DNA of 62,299 nucleotides from Magnetospirillum sp. UT-4 (GCF_902729435.1 NZ_CACVCG010000043.1:1-62299); one strand, 5' to 3'. Positions 20,769 to 32,205 are shown, counted from the stretch's first letter. A program made the numbers and translations. Notes: a model not told the origin generated them from the letters alone.

Positions 20769-20812
20769 ACCCCGGCGAAGCGGTCAAGTGGCACCCGAAT
20801 GAAAGAGCAGAA

Positions 20813-22090
20813 ATGACCAATACCGAGCCCTTTTTTCGTACCACTCTTGCCGAGCGCGATGGCGACGTCGCCGCCGCCATCGCCAACGAGCTGAAGCGCC
20901 AGCAGGACCAGATCGAGCTGATCGCCTCCGAGAACATCGTCTCGCGCGCGGTGCTGGAGGCTCAGGGCTCGGTGCTGACCAACAAGTACGCCGAGGGCTA
21001 TCCGGGCAAGCGCTACTACGGCGGCTGCGAATTCGTCGATGTGGTCGAGCAGCTGGCCATCGACCGCGCCTGCACGTTGTTCGGCTGCCGCTTCGCCAAC
21101 GTCCAGCCCAGCTCGGGCTCGCAGGCCAACCAGGGCGTGTTCATGGCCTTGGTCCAGCCCGGCGACACCATCATGGGCATGAGCCTGGCCGCCGGCGGCC
21201 ACCTCACCCACGGCGCCGCGCCCAACCAGTCGGGCAAGTGGTTCAAGGCGGTCCAGTACGGGGTGCGGCTGCAGGACGCGCAGATCGACTTCGACGAGGT
21301 CGAGGCGCTGGCCCGCGAGCACAAGCCGAAGCTTATCATCGCCGGCGGCTCGGCCTATCCCCGCACCATCGACTTCGCCCGTTTCCGCCGCATCGCCGAC
21401 GAGGTCGGGGCGCTGTTCATGGTCGACATGGCCCATTTCGCCGGCCTGGTGGCGGGCGGGGCCTATCCCAGCCCGTTCCCGCATGCCCACGTGGTCACCA
21501 CCACCACCCACAAGACCCTGCGCGGTCCCCGGGGCGGCATGATCCTGACCAACGACGAGGCGATCGCCAAGAAGATCAATTCGGCCATCTTCCCCGGCAT
21601 CCAGGGCGGCCCGCTGATGCACGTGATCGCCGGCAAGGCGGTGGCGTTCGGCGAGGCCTTGCGGCCCGAGTTCAAGGACTACGCCCGCCAGGTGGTGGAC
21701 AACGCCCGCGCCCTGGCCGACACCCTGGTCCGGCGCGGCCTGGCCATCGTCTCGGGCGGCACCGATTCGCACCTGATGCTGGTCGACCTGCGGCCCAAGG
21801 CGCTGACCGGCAAGGCGGCCGAGGCCAGCCTCGAGCACGCCGGCATGACCTGCAACAAGAACGGCATTCCCTTCGACCCGGAAAAGCCCACCATCACCTC
21901 GGGTATCCGGCTGGGTACCCCGGCGGGCACCACCCGCGGCTTCGGGGTCGAGGAATTCCGCAAGGTGGGCGAGCTGATCGGCGACGTCCTGGACGGGCTG
22001 GCGGCCCATCCCGACGACAATTCGGCGGCCGAGGCCAAGGCGCGGGTGGAGGTGGCCGAATTGTGCCGCCGCTTCCCGATCTATCAATAG
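20813..22090 (+). CDS. glyA: Serine hydroxymethyltransferase
   Basis: PLP enzyme converting serine and tetrahydrofolate to glycine and methylene-THF, the main one-carbon source. Seen in 425 residues: [61 protein letters not shown], and the PLP Lys in [14 protein letters not shown]. The start is placed 9 residues before a conserved LAERD region. A short GC hairpin (22105-22119) lies between it and nrdR. No glycine riboswitch-like leader was seen. Confidence 0.97.
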   Translation: MTNTEPFFRTTLAERDGDVAAAIANELKRQQDQIELIASENIVSRAVLEAQGSVLTNKYAEGYPGKRYYGGCEFVDVVEQLAIDRACTLFGCRFANVQPSSGSQANQGVFMALVQPGDTIMGMSLAAGGHLTHGAAPNQSGKWFKAVQYGVRLQDAQIDFDEVEALAREHKPKLIIAGGSAYPRTIDFARFRRIADEVGALFMVDMAHFAGLVAGGAYPSPFPHAHVVTTTTHKTLRGPRGGMILTNDEAIAKKINSAIFPGIQGGPLMHVIAGKAVAFGEALRPEFKDYARQVVDNARALADTLVRRGLAIVSGGTDSHLMLVDLRPKALTGKAAEASLEHAGMTCNKNGIPFDPEKPTITSGIRLGTPAGTTRGFGVEEFRKVGELIGDVLDGLAAHPDDNSAAEAKARVEVAELCRRFPIYQ

Positions 22091-22150
22091 CAAGGGCGTC
22101 CGCAGCCCCCGGAAGGGGCGGGGGTGGCGGCGATTCCGGGGGGAAGTGCG

Positions 22151-22618
22151 ATGCGTTGTCCGTTCTGTGGTCATGACGATACCCAGGTGAAGGATTCGCG
22201 GCCGACCGAGGACAATTCGGCGATTCGACGCCGCCGCTCCTGTCCCGAATGCGGGTCGCGCTTCACCACCTTCGAACGCGTACAGATCCGCGATCTGGTG
22301 GTGATCAAGAAGGACGGGGTGCGGGTTCCTTTCGACCGCGAGAAGCTGCTGAAGTCGCTGCGCATCGCGCTGCGCAAGCGTCCCGTCGATGAAGAGCAGA
22401 TCGAGCGCATCGTCAACGGAATCCATCGCCGTCTGGAAAGCATGGGCGAGAACGAGGTTCCGTCCAAATACATCGGCGAGTTGGTGATGGATGTGCTGAT
22501 GGACCTCGACAAGGTCGCCTATGTCCGTTACGCCTCGGTCTACCGCAATTTCCGCGAAGCCAAGGACTTCGAGGACTTCCTGGGAAAGATGGTGGGTGGC
22601 AGCCGCAACGACGACTGA
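22151..22618 (+). CDS. nrdR: Transcriptional repressor NrdR
   Basis: Zinc-ribbon/ATP-cone repressor of ribonucleotide reductase genes. Seen in 155 residues: N-terminal zinc ribbon [17 protein letters not shown] with the second pair CPECGSRF, then the ATP-cone (about residues 49-139: [20 protein letters not shown]). The ATG at 22151 is the universal NrdR start. NrdR boxes would be sought upstream of nrd operons, which are outside the window. The end overlaps the likely ribD start. Confidence 0.97.
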   Translation: MRCPFCGHDDTQVKDSRPTEDNSAIRRRRSCPECGSRFTTFERVQIRDLVVIKKDGVRVPFDREKLLKSLRIALRKRPVDEEQIERIVNGIHRRLESMGENEVPSKYIGELVMDVLMDLDKVAYVRYASVYRNFREAKDFEDFLGKMVGGSRNDD

Positions 22619-23711
22619 TGGCGACCGCGCCCACATGCGTGCCGCGCTGGCCCTGGCGCGGCGCGGCCTCGGCAACGTCTGGCCCAACCCCGCCGTCGGC
22701 TGCGTGATCGTCCAGGACGGCCGCGTCGTCGGCCGCGGCTGGACCCAGCCGGGTGGGCGGCCCCACGCCGAGACCGAAGCGCTGGCCATGGCCGGCGAGG
22801 CGGCGCGTGGTGCGGTGGCCTACGTCACGCTGGAGCCCTGTTCGCACCACGGCAAGACCCCGCCCTGCGCCGCTGCCCTGGCCCGGGCCGGCATCGCCCG
22901 GGTGGTGGCGGCCATGGAGGACCCGGACGAGCGCGTCTCGGGGCAGGGCTTCGCCCTGCTGCGCGAGGCGGGTATCGAGGTCTCGGTGGGGATCGGCGCG
23001 GAAGAGGCGGCGGAACTGAACGCCGGGTTCTTTCTCAAGGTGGCCGAGGGCCGGCCGCTGGTGACGCTCAAGCTGGCGACCACCCTGGACGGACGCATCG
23101 CCACCCATGGCGGCGAGAGCAAGTGGATCACCGGAGAGGCGGCCCGCGCCGCCGCCCATCTGCTGCGGGCCGAACACGACGCGGTGATGATCGGCAGCGG
23201 CACCGCCCTGGCCGACGATCCCGAACTGACCTGCCGGCTGCCCGGCCTGGGCGACCGCTCGCCCGTCCGCCTGGTGGTGGACGGGCGCCTGCGCCTGCCG
23301 TTGACCGGCAAGCTGGTGAGCGGTGCCAACGATGTTCCCACCTGGGTGCTGACCCTCGAGGGATGCGACACGGCGCGGCGCGAGGTGCTTGAGGAAGCCG
23401 GCGTCGATGTGGTCGAACTGCCCGCCGGAACCGATGGTTCGGTGGACCTGGTCGCGGCCTTGGCGATGCTTGGTAAGAGCGGCCTTACCCGCGTGCTGGT
23501 GGAGGGCGGCGCCCATCTGGCGGCGGCGCTGCTGCGGGCCGGGCTGGTGGATCGCATGGTATGGTTCCGCGCTCCGCGCATGATGGGCGGCGACGGCCTG
23601 CCGGCGGCGGTGGCGTTCGGCATCGACCATCTTGGCCGGACGCCCCGCTTCGAACTGGTCGAGGCCCGCCCCGTCGGCCACGACCTGATGGAAATCTACA
23701 AGAAACTTTAA
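22596..23711 (+). CDS. ribD: Riboflavin biosynthesis bifunctional deaminase/reductase
   Basis: Deaminates then reduces the pyrimidine intermediate of riboflavin synthesis. Seen: N-terminal CMP/dCMP deaminase-type zinc domain with [17 protein letters not shown] and [13 protein letters not shown]-terminal reductase domain from about residue 155 ([38 protein letters not shown]). The GTG at 22596 keeps the D-x3-HMRAALALA N-terminal helix normal for the family and overlaps nrdR by 23 bases; the next in-frame start, ATG 22635, would trim 13 residues and is the alternative. Part of ribD-ribE-ribBX-ribH. Confidence 0.92.
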   Translation: MAAATTTDGDRAHMRAALALARRGLGNVWPNPAVGCVIVQDGRVVGRGWTQPGGRPHAETEALAMAGEAARGAVAYVTLEPCSHHGKTPPCAAALARAGIARVVAAMEDPDERVSGQGFALLREAGIEVSVGIGAEEAAELNAGFFLKVAEGRPLVTLKLATTLDGRIATHGGESKWITGEAARAAAHLLRAEHDAVMIGSGTALADDPELTCRLPGLGDRSPVRLVVDGRLRLPLTGKLVSGANDVPTWVLTLEGCDTARREVLEEAGVDVVELPAGTDGSVDLVAALAMLGKSGLTRVLVEGGAHLAAALLRAGLVDRMVWFRAPRMMGGDGLPAAVAFGIDHLGRTPRFELVEARPVGHDLMEIYKKL

Positions 23712-23725
23712 GGGAGTACGGTTCG

Positions 23726-24319
23726 ATGTTCACAGGCATCGTCACCGATCTGGGGGAAGTGCGCCGGGTCACCGGCGGGGGCGGCAAGGAGACCCGGTTC
23801 GAAATCGCCACGGCCTATGATCTGGCCGGCGTCGAGATCGGCGCCTCCATCGCCCATAACGGCGTCTGCCTCACCATTATCGACAAGGGCGGCGACTGGT
23901 ACGCGGTCGAGGTGTCGGCCGAAACCCTGTCCAAGACCACCCTGGGCGACTGGCAGACCGGGACCCGGGTCAACCTGGAGCGGGCGTTGAAGGTGGGCGA
24001 CGAACTGGGCGGCCACATCGTGTCGGGCCATGTGGACGGCGTCGCCGTGGTCGCCTCGATCCGGCCGGAAAACCAGTCCATGCGCTTCGTCTTCGAGGCC
24101 CCGGCCGATCTGGCCCGCTTCGTGGCGCCCAAGGGGTCGGTGGCGCTGGATGGCGTCTCGCTGACCGTCAACGAGGTTGACGGGCGGCGCTTCGGCATCA
24201 ACGTGATACCCCATACCCAATCCGTCACGACTTTCGGCGGATTGCGCGAGGGCAGCCGCGTGAATATGGAAATCGACATGCTTGCGCGGTATGTTGCGCG
24301 CCTTCTGGATAAGGAATAG
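23726..24319 (+). CDS. ribE: Riboflavin synthase, alpha subunit
   Basis: Dismutates two lumazines to riboflavin. Seen in 197 residues: MFTGIVTDLGEV at the exact start, two repeated lumazine-binding barrels, ASIAHNGVCLTI in the first and GSVALDGVSLTVNEV in the second, and GGHIVSGHVDG. RBS AGGGAG lies 8 bases upstream. Named ribE here; called ribC in some species. Confidence 0.97.
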   Translation: MFTGIVTDLGEVRRVTGGGGKETRFEIATAYDLAGVEIGASIAHNGVCLTIIDKGGDWYAVEVSAETLSKTTLGDWQTGTRVNLERALKVGDELGGHIVSGHVDGVAVVASIRPENQSMRFVFEAPADLARFVAPKGSVALDGVSLTVNEVDGRRFGINVIPHTQSVTTFGGLREGSRVNMEIDMLARYVARLLDKE

Positions 24320-24323
24320 GCCG

Positions 24324-25439
24324 GTGGTGTCCGAGTACCATCAATATCTGTCGCCCATCGACGAGATCATCGAGGAGGCCCGCCAGGGCCGCATGTTCAT
24401 CCTGGTCGATGACGAGGACCGCGAGAACGAGGGTGACCTGGTCATCCCGGCGCAAATGGCCACCCCCGACGCCATCAATTTCATGGCCAAGAACGGGCGC
24501 GGGCTGATCTGCCTGTCCATGACCCGGGCGCGCTGCGAGCATCTGGGCCTCAGGCCCATGAGCAGCGACAACGGGACGCGCATGCAGACCGCGTTCACCG
24601 TCTCCATCGAGGCCCGGGAAGGGGTGACCACCGGCATTTCGGCGGCCGACCGCGCCCGCACGGTGCAGGTGGCCATCGATCCTGAACGCGGACCCGACGA
24701 CATCGTCACTCCCGGCCACGTCTTTCCGCTGACCGCCCGCGACGGCGGCGTGCTGGTCCGCGCCGGGCATACCGAGGCGGCGGTGGACATCGCCCGGCTG
24801 TCCGGGCTCAACCCGTCCGGGGTGATCTGCGAGATCATGAACGACGACGGCACCATGGCGCGTCTGCCCGACCTGGTGAAGTTCGCCCAGTTGCACGGCC
24901 TCAAGATCGCCACCATCGCCGACCTGATCGCCTATCGCCGCCGCCACGACAAGGTGGTGCGGCGCGAACTGGAGGCGCCGTTCCATTCGCGCTGGGGCGC
25001 CGACTGGCGCATGGTGGTGTATGTCAACCAGGTTGCCTATGCCGAGCATATCGCCCTGGTGAAGGGCGACGTCGCCGGCGACGGGCCGGTGATGGTTCGC
25101 GTCCACGCCGTCAACATCCTCGACGACGTCCTGGGCGACCAGGGCTCGGGCAAGGCCGGCCAGCTTCATTCCGCCATGGAGATGATCGCCGGCCATGGCC
25201 GCGGCGTGGTGGTGCTGGTGCGCGAGCCGCGGGCGACCAGCCTGTCCGACCGCGTCCGCGCGCAGCTGGAGGCGGCCCCGCCGCCGGTCGAGCTGCGCGA
25301 TTACGGCGTCGGCGCCCAGATTCTGCTCGACCTCGGGGTCGAGCGCATGATCCTGTTGTCCAACACCCGCAAGACCATCGTCGGCCTCGAAGGCTTCGGC
25401 CTGGAAGTGGTCGAGCAGCGCCCGATCCCGGTCGCCTGA
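24324..25439 (+). CDS. ribBX: RibBX: DHBP synthase fused to a degenerate GTP cyclohydrolase II-like domain
   Basis: N-terminal half (to about residue 205) is a full 3,4-dihydroxy-2-butanone-4-phosphate synthase: DDEDRENEGDL (29-39), a Mg2+-binding acidic loop, RAGHTEAAVDIARL and CEIMNDDGTMA. The C-terminal half aligns with GTP cyclohydrolase II (KGDVAGDGPVMVRVH; LRDYGVGAQILLDLGV) but contains no cysteine at all: the zinc Cys after RVH and the RCDCG pair are replaced, and the QEGRGIGL loop reads EPRATSL. This matches the RibBX variant described in Proteobacteria. It should make DHBP only; a separate RibA is needed elsewhere. GTG start, 4 bases after ribE, with AAGGAA as RBS. Confidence 0.92.
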   Translation: MVSEYHQYLSPIDEIIEEARQGRMFILVDDEDRENEGDLVIPAQMATPDAINFMAKNGRGLICLSMTRARCEHLGLRPMSSDNGTRMQTAFTVSIEAREGVTTGISAADRARTVQVAIDPERGPDDIVTPGHVFPLTARDGGVLVRAGHTEAAVDIARLSGLNPSGVICEIMNDDGTMARLPDLVKFAQLHGLKIATIADLIAYRRRHDKVVRRELEAPFHSRWGADWRMVVYVNQVAYAEHIALVKGDVAGDGPVMVRVHAVNILDDVLGDQGSGKAGQLHSAMEMIAGHGRGVVVLVREPRATSLSDRVRAQLEAAPPPVELRDYGVGAQILLDLGVERMILLSNTRKTIVGLEGFGLEVVEQRPIPVA

Positions 25440-25457
25440 ACAGGAGGGATGGCTGCC

Positions 25458-25913
25458 ATGAGCGATACCCGCATCCTGGTCATCGAGGCCCGCTTCTATG
25501 ACCACATCGCCGATCAGCTGCTGGCCGGCGCCACCCAGGCCCTGGACGCGGCGGGGATCGTCTGGGACACGCTGACGGTGCCCGGGGTCCTTGAAATTCC
25601 CACGGTGCTGGAGATGGTGGTGGCGGCCCAGGAGCAGGGCGGCATCGACGTCCGCTACGACGGCTACGTGGTGCTGGGGACCGCCATCCGCGGCGAGAGC
25701 GACCATTACGACCACGTCTGCTCGGAATGCATGCGCGGCTGCAACGACCTGGCCATCGCCTATCACCTGGCGCTGGGCAACGGCGTGCTGACGGTCCACA
25801 ACGAGGAACAGGCGCTGAAACGCGCCGATCCCGCGCGCAAGAACATCGGCGGCCTGGCGGCCCGCGCCTGCCTGCGCCTGCTGGACATCAAGCGCGGGCT
25901 GAAGCTGGGGTGA
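25458..25913 (+). CDS. ribH: 6,7-dimethyl-8-ribityllumazine synthase
   Basis: Joins the RibA/RibD product with DHBP to give lumazine, forming icosahedral or pentameric shells. Seen in 151 residues: [17 protein letters not shown] with the aromatic binding residue, [14 protein letters not shown], and [19 protein letters not shown] with the catalytic His. An ATG also occurs at 25449, directly against the AGGAGG ribosome site; ATG 25458 gives proper spacing and is chosen. The stop overlaps nusB by 1 base. Confidence 0.94.
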   Translation: MSDTRILVIEARFYDHIADQLLAGATQALDAAGIVWDTLTVPGVLEIPTVLEMVVAAQEQGGIDVRYDGYVVLGTAIRGESDHYDHVCSECMRGCNDLAIAYHLALGNGVLTVHNEEQALKRADPARKNIGGLAARACLRLLDIKRGLKLG

Positions 25914-26404
25914 TGGCAACGGTGAGCAAGTCCAACCCGGCCGCCGCCCGCCGCTCCGCGGCCCGCCTGGCCGCCGTCCAGGCCCTCTATTCCATGGAAA
26001 TCACCGGCGTTTCCGCCGAGGAGGCGCTGGCCGAGATGCGCCGCCGCCTCGCCGACGAGCCGCGCGGGCGCATGGCCGAACCGGATGCAGGCCTCGCCTC
26101 CGATCTGGTGCGCGGCGCCACCGCCGAGACGGCGTTGATCGACGAGGTGGTGGGCAACGCCCTGTCCCGCGACTGGACCGTGGATCGCGTCGAGGCGGTG
26201 GTACGCGCCATCCTGCGCTGCGGCACCTGTGAACTGAAGGCGAGGGGCCAGACCCCGGCCCGGGTCGTCATCTCGGAATACGTGGACGTCGCCCACGCGT
26301 TCTATGCCGGGCCGGAACCGGGTCTGGTCAATGCCGTGCTCGACCGCATCGCCCGCGTCCTGCGCCCTGAGGAGTTCGACAGGGGCGGCGCCGCGGCGCC
26401 GTGA
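25913..26404 (+). CDS. nusB: Transcription antitermination factor NusB
   Basis: All-helical RNA-binding factor that, with NusE (S10), acts on rRNA antitermination. Seen in 163 residues: an Ala-rich N-terminal extension, [18 protein letters not shown], and the C-terminal helices [32 protein letters not shown] (interrupted here for length), closing with [13 protein letters not shown]. Tight ribH-nusB-thiL order is common in Proteobacteria; stops and starts overlap on both sides. Confidence 0.95.
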   Translation: MATVSKSNPAAARRSAARLAAVQALYSMEITGVSAEEALAEMRRRLADEPRGRMAEPDAGLASDLVRGATAETALIDEVVGNALSRDWTVDRVEAVVRAILRCGTCELKARGQTPARVVISEYVDVAHAFYAGPEPGLVNAVLDRIARVLRPEEFDRGGAAAP

Positions 26405-27402
26405 CGGCAGCCATGGATGGCGCTCCCGACGAGTTCGACCTGATCGCCCGCCTGTTCGCGCCGCTGACCCGCGGCCATCCCGGCGCTTTCGATTTGACCG
26501 ATGATGCCGCCTTGCTGGCGGGCGAGGTGGGAACGGATACCGTCGTCACCGTCGATGCCATCGTCGCCGGCATCCATTTCCTGCCCGACGACCCGCCACG
26601 GGCCATCGCCGCCAAGCTGTTGCGGGTTAACCTGTCGGATCTGGCCGCCAAGGGGGCGGAACCGGTCGCCGCGGTGATGGCGGCGGCCTTTCCCCGCGAC
26701 CTTCCCGCCGGCTGGCTCGAAGACTTCGCCGCCGGACTGGGCGCCGACCTGGATCGTTACGGGGTCGCGCTGGTGGGGGGCGACACCGTATCGACACCGG
26801 GGCCGCTGACCTTGTCGCTGACCGCCTTCGGCCGGGTTCCCGCCGGCGCAATGCTGCGGCGTGCCGGGGGGCTGGCGGGAGACACCGTCTGGGTCAGCGG
26901 CACCCTTGGCGACGCAGCCCTCGGCCTGAGGGTGTTGAAGGGCGACTTCCCCCATCTGGCGGCGGCCGATCGCGACCATCTGACCGAGCGCTACCGTCTG
27001 CCGCAGCCGCGGGTGGAACTGGCCTGCGGGCTGCGGGCGATGGCGCACGCGGCCATGGACGTGTCGGACGGACTGGTGCAGGACCTCGGCCATCTGTGCC
27101 GGGTTTCCGGCGTCGGGGCCGTGGTCGAGGCCGCGGCGCTGCCGCTGTCGGCGGCGGCCGGAAGCCTGCTGGCGGTGGACGAAACGGCGCTTGCCAGCGT
27201 GCTGGCGGGCGGCGATGATTACGAGGTGCTGTTCGCCGCGCCGGCCGACGCGGAGGCGTCGGTGGTGGCCCTTGCCGCCGCCACCGGAATCCGGCTGACC
27301 CCGATCGGGCGTCTGGTGGAAGGTGCGGGGGTCAGGGTGCTGGATGGTTCGGCAAATCCCATCGACGTGGGGAAGGGCGGCTGGCGCCACTTCCAGGATT
27401 AG
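26401..27402 (+). CDS. thiL: Thiamine-monophosphate kinase
   Basis: Phosphorylates thiamine monophosphate to the active diphosphate. Seen in about 333 residues: [16 protein letters not shown], the DDAAL Mg-ATP loop, [31 protein letters not shown], and the [12 protein letters not shown] near residue 268. GTG 26401 overlaps the nusB TGA by 4 bases; ATG 26413 is an alternative start four codons in. Standard PurM-like fold length. Confidence 0.95.
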   Translation: MTAAMDGAPDEFDLIARLFAPLTRGHPGAFDLTDDAALLAGEVGTDTVVTVDAIVAGIHFLPDDPPRAIAAKLLRVNLSDLAAKGAEPVAAVMAAAFPRDLPAGWLEDFAAGLGADLDRYGVALVGGDTVSTPGPLTLSLTAFGRVPAGAMLRRAGGLAGDTVWVSGTLGDAALGLRVLKGDFPHLAAADRDHLTERYRLPQPRVELACGLRAMAHAAMDVSDGLVQDLGHLCRVSGVGAVVEAAALPLSAAAGSLLAVDETALASVLAGGDDYEVLFAAPADAEASVVALAAATGIRLTPIGRLVEGAGVRVLDGSANPIDVGKGGWRHFQD

Positions 27403-27420
27403 GATTTCGGGGGCCGGCGC

Positions 27421-27888
27421 GTGGTTCGCCTCATCATCATCATCGTTGCCTTCCTGGTCATGATCGGCGGCCTGATCGGCGGCCTTTATTTCTGGGGCAT
27501 CGATCCGCTGCAGAAGTTCAACGAACTGGTCGGCAACGCCCCCGCCGCGCCGGGCCAGACCGTTGCGGAATCGCCCAAGGCTCCGGCCTATGTGGAGTTC
27601 GGGCTGCTCATCGTGCCGGTGGTGCAGGACCGCGAGGTCAGGAAGCAGGCCGAGATGATCCTGCGCCTGGAGGTGCCCCACAACAAACAGGACGTGGTGG
27701 CGCAGAACCTGCCGCGCCTGCAGAACGCCTATCTCCAGGACATGATGTCGTTCCTGCCGCGGCATCTGAGGGGGACCGACCAGTTGGACCATGACGTCAT
27801 CCGGCGCCGGCTGACGCAGCTTTCGGAACGGGTCCTGGGTCCCGGACTGGTCCGCGACGTGCTGATCGAACAATCGACGGTGAAGTAA
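27421..27888 (+). CDS. Membrane-anchored FliL-like protein of unknown function
   Basis: 155 residues with one N-terminal membrane helix (about 3-24) and a periplasmic domain. The domain pattern, a first strand EFGLLIVPVV, then ILRLEVPH, the helix LPRLQNAYLQDMMSFLP and a final strand VLIEQSTVK, resembles FliL, the stator-associated flagellar protein, but no flagellar genes are nearby and similarity is by eye only. GTG start 18 bases after thiL; likely end of the rib-nusB-thiL operon. Called FliL-like with low certainty. Confidence 0.6.
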   Translation: MVRLIIIIVAFLVMIGGLIGGLYFWGIDPLQKFNELVGNAPAAPGQTVAESPKAPAYVEFGLLIVPVVQDREVRKQAEMILRLEVPHNKQDVVAQNLPRLQNAYLQDMMSFLPRHLRGTDQLDHDVIRRRLTQLSERVLGPGLVRDVLIEQSTVK

Positions 27889-27926
27889 TTCATCGGCCGG
27901 GTCTTGCTCGCACCTCCGCCCATTGC

Positions 27927-27960
27927 CCTATTAGATTTTTCTTATAATTAATCCAAGGGC
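27927..27960 (+). promoter_or_regulatory. AT-rich island with consensus -10, upstream of hppA
   Basis: A TATAAT (27943-27948) lies in an AT-rich patch in the 212-base spacer before hppA. TTGCCC (27923-27928) is 14 bases upstream, too close for a standard -35, so the promoter could be activator-dependent. This would give hppA a leader near 145 bases in which I see no strong conserved structure. Confidence 0.35.
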
Positions 27961-28100
27961 ATAGCTCTTCTAGCAATTCATTGCATCGTCCCTGGGGTTC
28001 TGGCAACGTCATTGCCGGTTGCGCCGCCGCCTTGCCGTTGGCCGTATTCGGACATCTCCGAGGCGCGGAAGTCATTCGCTGCACAGGGGATTCGACACCA

Positions 28101-30179
<2,079 letters not shown>

Positions 30180-30202
30180 CCTTGGTTGCTCGCTGAAACG
30201 CG

Positions 30203-30234
30203 AAACCCCGGCCGAGCGATCGGCCGGGGTTTTT
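30203..30234 (+). terminator. Intrinsic terminator after hppA
   Basis: Perfect 13-bp stem AAACCCCGGCCGA (30203-30215) / TCGGCCGGGGTTT (30220-30232) with a GCGA tetraloop and five T at 30230-30234. The A-side also gives a T-run on the opposite strand, so it can serve bamE, which converges from the right. Confidence 0.92.
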
Positions 30235-30254
30235 CATTGCCGCGGCAGGGTCGC

Positions 30255-30698
30255 CTACTTGGCTTCCTTGGAGAAGCGGCCGACATTGCCCAGCAGCTGC
30301 TCCAGGATGTTCAGCTCCTTGCCGGCGGTGGGGGTCTCACGGTCGACCAGTTCGAGATCCTGGCCGTCCTCCAGTCCACGGGCCGCCACGTCCTTGACCA
30401 CGCCATCACGGCTGAACGTGATGGAGATCACCGTGCGCTCGGTGAACTTGGGCTTGAAGAACGCCACGGTCTCGGACTTGGCCGAAATGTACTGCCAGCT
30501 TTCGTCACCGAATACCGAGGTGGCCGAGGGGGTGCCGAGCAGTGTCTGGACCTCGTCACGGGTGGTCTTGCCAGGCGTGATGCGGGCAAGGGCGTCGCTG
30601 TCCGGGATGTTGCCGCGCACGTCCAGGGTCGGCGAGCAGGCGGCGGCGGCCAGGCACAGGGCGGCGGCGAGAACGGCGGGGCGGAGCAGGGTGTTCAT
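30255..30698 (-). CDS. bamE: Outer membrane assembly lipoprotein BamE (SmpA/OmlA)
   Basis: Lipoprotein subunit of the BAM complex that inserts beta-barrel proteins. Seen in 147 residues: signal peptide with lipobox LAAAAC (Cys 21), then the SmpA/OmlA domain with ARITPGKTTRDEVQTLLGTPS, SVFGDESWQYIS and ISITFSRDGVVKDV. It is followed by the shared terminator with hppA. Upstream its promoter overlaps that of the divergent chaperone gene. Confidence 0.92.
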   Translation of the reverse strand: MNTLLRPAVLAAALCLAAAACSPTLDVRGNIPDSDALARITPGKTTRDEVQTLLGTPSATSVFGDESWQYISAKSETVAFFKPKFTERTVISITFSRDGVVKDVAARGLEDGQDLELVDRETPTAGKELNILEQLLGNVGRFSKEAK

Positions 30699-30752
30699 CC
30701 TCTCGGGAGCCGGGCATTGACGGAGCGAGGCTCCGTGGCCAAAGTTGTCGCG

Positions 30753-30804
30753 AACATAGCATGCCCTCGCGCGCGGTTGTCAACGACGCCGCGCCGTCTA
30801 GGGC
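30753..30804. promoter_or_regulatory. Overlapping divergent promoters, bamE and CBP3-type chaperone
   Basis: Minus strand for bamE: TTGACA (30783-30778), 19-base spacer, TATGTT (30758-30753). Plus strand for the chaperone: TTGTCA (30777-30782), 16-base spacer, TAGGGC (30799-30804). The two -35 elements occupy the same six or seven base pairs (TTGTCAA), so RNA polymerase could bind only one way at a time. Confidence 0.45.
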
Positions 30805-30833
30805 ATGGTGGGTAGCGACAGGAAGGCGGGGCC

Positions 30834-31385
30834 ATGCCATTCAAGTTTTTCCGTGACCGACGCCGCCGTGACGAGACGGCCCACGCCCTCTACAGGGCGC
30901 TGGTGGATCAGGCCCGCGACAGCTGGTTCTACGAACATTACGGGGTGCCGGACACCCTTGAGGGCCGCTACGACATGATCGTCCTTCACGCCTATCTGCT
31001 GCTCGGCCGGCTCGGGCGCTGCGGCCCGGACGCGGCCGACCAGGCAAAGGCCTTGTCGCAGGCCACCTTCGACATCATGTTCGCCGACATGGACCAGAAT
31101 TTGCGCGAGATGGGGGTGACCGACCTGGCGGTGGGCCGGCGGGTGCGCCGCCTCGCCGAGGCGTTCTACGGGCGTGTCGATGCCTATGACAAGGCCGTCG
31201 ATGCCGGCGGGGCCGATCTGGCGGCGGCCCTGCGGCGCAATCTCTACCAGGCGGTGGAGCCCGATGCGGACCAGCTGCGCCGGATGGCCGAGTATGTGCT
31301 GGGCCAGCGGACAGCGCTGGCCGGGCAGGCGGATGCGGCGCTGCTGGCAGGTACCGTGGCCTTCGCGGCACCGGCAGCCCGATGA
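30834..31385 (+). CDS. Ubiquinol-cytochrome c chaperone family protein (CBP3-type)
   Basis: 183 residues matching the bacterial branch of the mitochondrial CBP3 family that helps assemble cytochrome bc1. Seen: ALYRALVDQARDSWFYEHYGVPDTLEGRYDM, broken for length as HALYRALV and WFYEHYGVPDTLEGR, then DIMFADMDQNLREMGVTDLAVGRR, all hallmark blocks. It overlaps yceD by 4 bases (ATGA). Role in bc1 assembly is inferred from the family; bacterial members are little studied. Confidence 0.88.
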   Translation: MPFKFFRDRRRRDETAHALYRALVDQARDSWFYEHYGVPDTLEGRYDMIVLHAYLLLGRLGRCGPDAADQAKALSQATFDIMFADMDQNLREMGVTDLAVGRRVRRLAEAFYGRVDAYDKAVDAGGADLAAALRRNLYQAVEPDADQLRRMAEYVLGQRTALAGQADAALLAGTVAFAAPAAR

Positions 31386-31927
31386 TCGTGCCTGAGACCG
31401 AATTCTCGCGGCGGGTGGCGGTGGACTCCATCCCCGCGCGCGGCACCGACATCACCGTGACCGCCAACCCGGAAGAATGCGAGGCCCTGGCCCGCCGCTT
31501 CGGTTTGCAGGCGATCGGGGCGCTGACGGCGGAGCTGCGCCTGAAGGCCCTGGCCGGTGGCACGCTGTTCCGCGTCAAGGGGCGGTTGACAGCCGAGGTG
31601 GTCCAGACCTGCGTGGTCACACTCGACCCGCTGCCCGCGACGGTCGAGGAGGAGTTCGATCTGACCTTCGGCGCCGGCTCCGACGATGCGGATGCCGGTG
31701 GCGAGTTGGACCTGTCGTTCGAGGATGACGATCCGCCGGAGGCCCTCGTCGATGGCGCCATCGACGTCGGCGAGGCGGTGGCGGAACAGCTGGCCTTGGC
31801 GCTTGATCCGTTTCCCCGTCGGGAAGGGGCGATGGTGGCGGCGGAGCCGGCCGACCCGGCGCTGGCCCCGGACAAGCGCCCCAATCCCTTCGCGGCCTTG
31901 GCGGGCCTGCGGAAAAAGATGGGGTGA
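31382..31927 (+). CDS. yceD: YceD family protein (DUF177)
   Basis: 181 residues of the YceD family, widely placed before rpmF and thought to influence 23S rRNA or ribosome assembly. Seen: FSRRVAVDSIP, LKALAGGTLFRVKGRLTAEV, the CVVTLDPLPATVEEEFDLTF core, then an acidic stretch (about 100-135) and VAEQLALALDPFPR. ATG overlaps the preceding TGA. A short terminator-like hairpin lies between it and rpmF. Confidence 0.9.
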   Translation: MIVPETEFSRRVAVDSIPARGTDITVTANPEECEALARRFGLQAIGALTAELRLKALAGGTLFRVKGRLTAEVVQTCVVTLDPLPATVEEEFDLTFGAGSDDADAGGELDLSFEDDDPPEALVDGAIDVGEAVAEQLALALDPFPRREGAMVAAEPADPALAPDKRPNPFAALAGLRKKMG

Positions 31928-31943
31928 CCCCCAGCATCCCCTT

Positions 31944-31961
31944 GCCCCCGGCGGGCTTTTT
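31944..31961 (+). terminator. Small hairpin with T5 between yceD and rpmF
   Basis: GCCC (31944-31947), loop CCGGC, GGGC (31953-31956), then TTTTT (31957-31961). The stem is only 4 bp, so partial termination at most; it may adjust expression of rpmF-plsX-fabH relative to yceD. Confidence 0.45.
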
Positions 31962-32016
31962 GTTTAATAAGGCTCCCTTTCCCCGTCAGGGGCCGTGAGC
32001 ACAGAGAGTTACGACA

Positions 32017-32205
32017 ATGGCTGTCCCCAAGAAAAAGACCTCCAAGTCCCGTCGCAATATGCGCCGCGCCCATCATGCGCTGCCGAAGGTGACCGGGATG
32101 GAGTGCCCGAACTGCGGCGAGCAGAAGCTGCCCCACCATGTGTGCGGGGCATGCGGCCATTACGACGGCCGCGAAGTGGTGGCTCAGGCCGAGGCGAGCG
32201 CCTAG
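32017..32205 (+). CDS. rpmF: 50S ribosomal protein L32
   Basis: 62 residues, starting [20 protein letters not shown]. It keeps all four zinc-ribbon cysteines ([10 protein letters not shown] and CGACGHYDG), so this is the zinc-containing form. Typical location ahead of plsX and fabH. Confidence 0.98.
   Translation: MAVPKKKTSKSRRNMRRAHHALPKVTGMECPNCGEQKLPHHVCGACGHYDGREVVAQAEASA

Noticed and set aside
20769-20812. Glycine riboswitch before glyA
   Set aside because: The 44-base spacer is too short and contains no aptamer-like structure.
22105-22119. GCCCC/GGGGC hairpin between glyA and nrdR
   Set aside because: Five pairs, no T-tract, and common by chance in GC-rich spacers.
23712-24323. FMN riboswitch near the riboflavin genes
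   Set aside because: No RFN-element blocks are seen in any spacer of nrdR-ribD-ribE-ribBX-ribH, and spacers are 4-20 bases.
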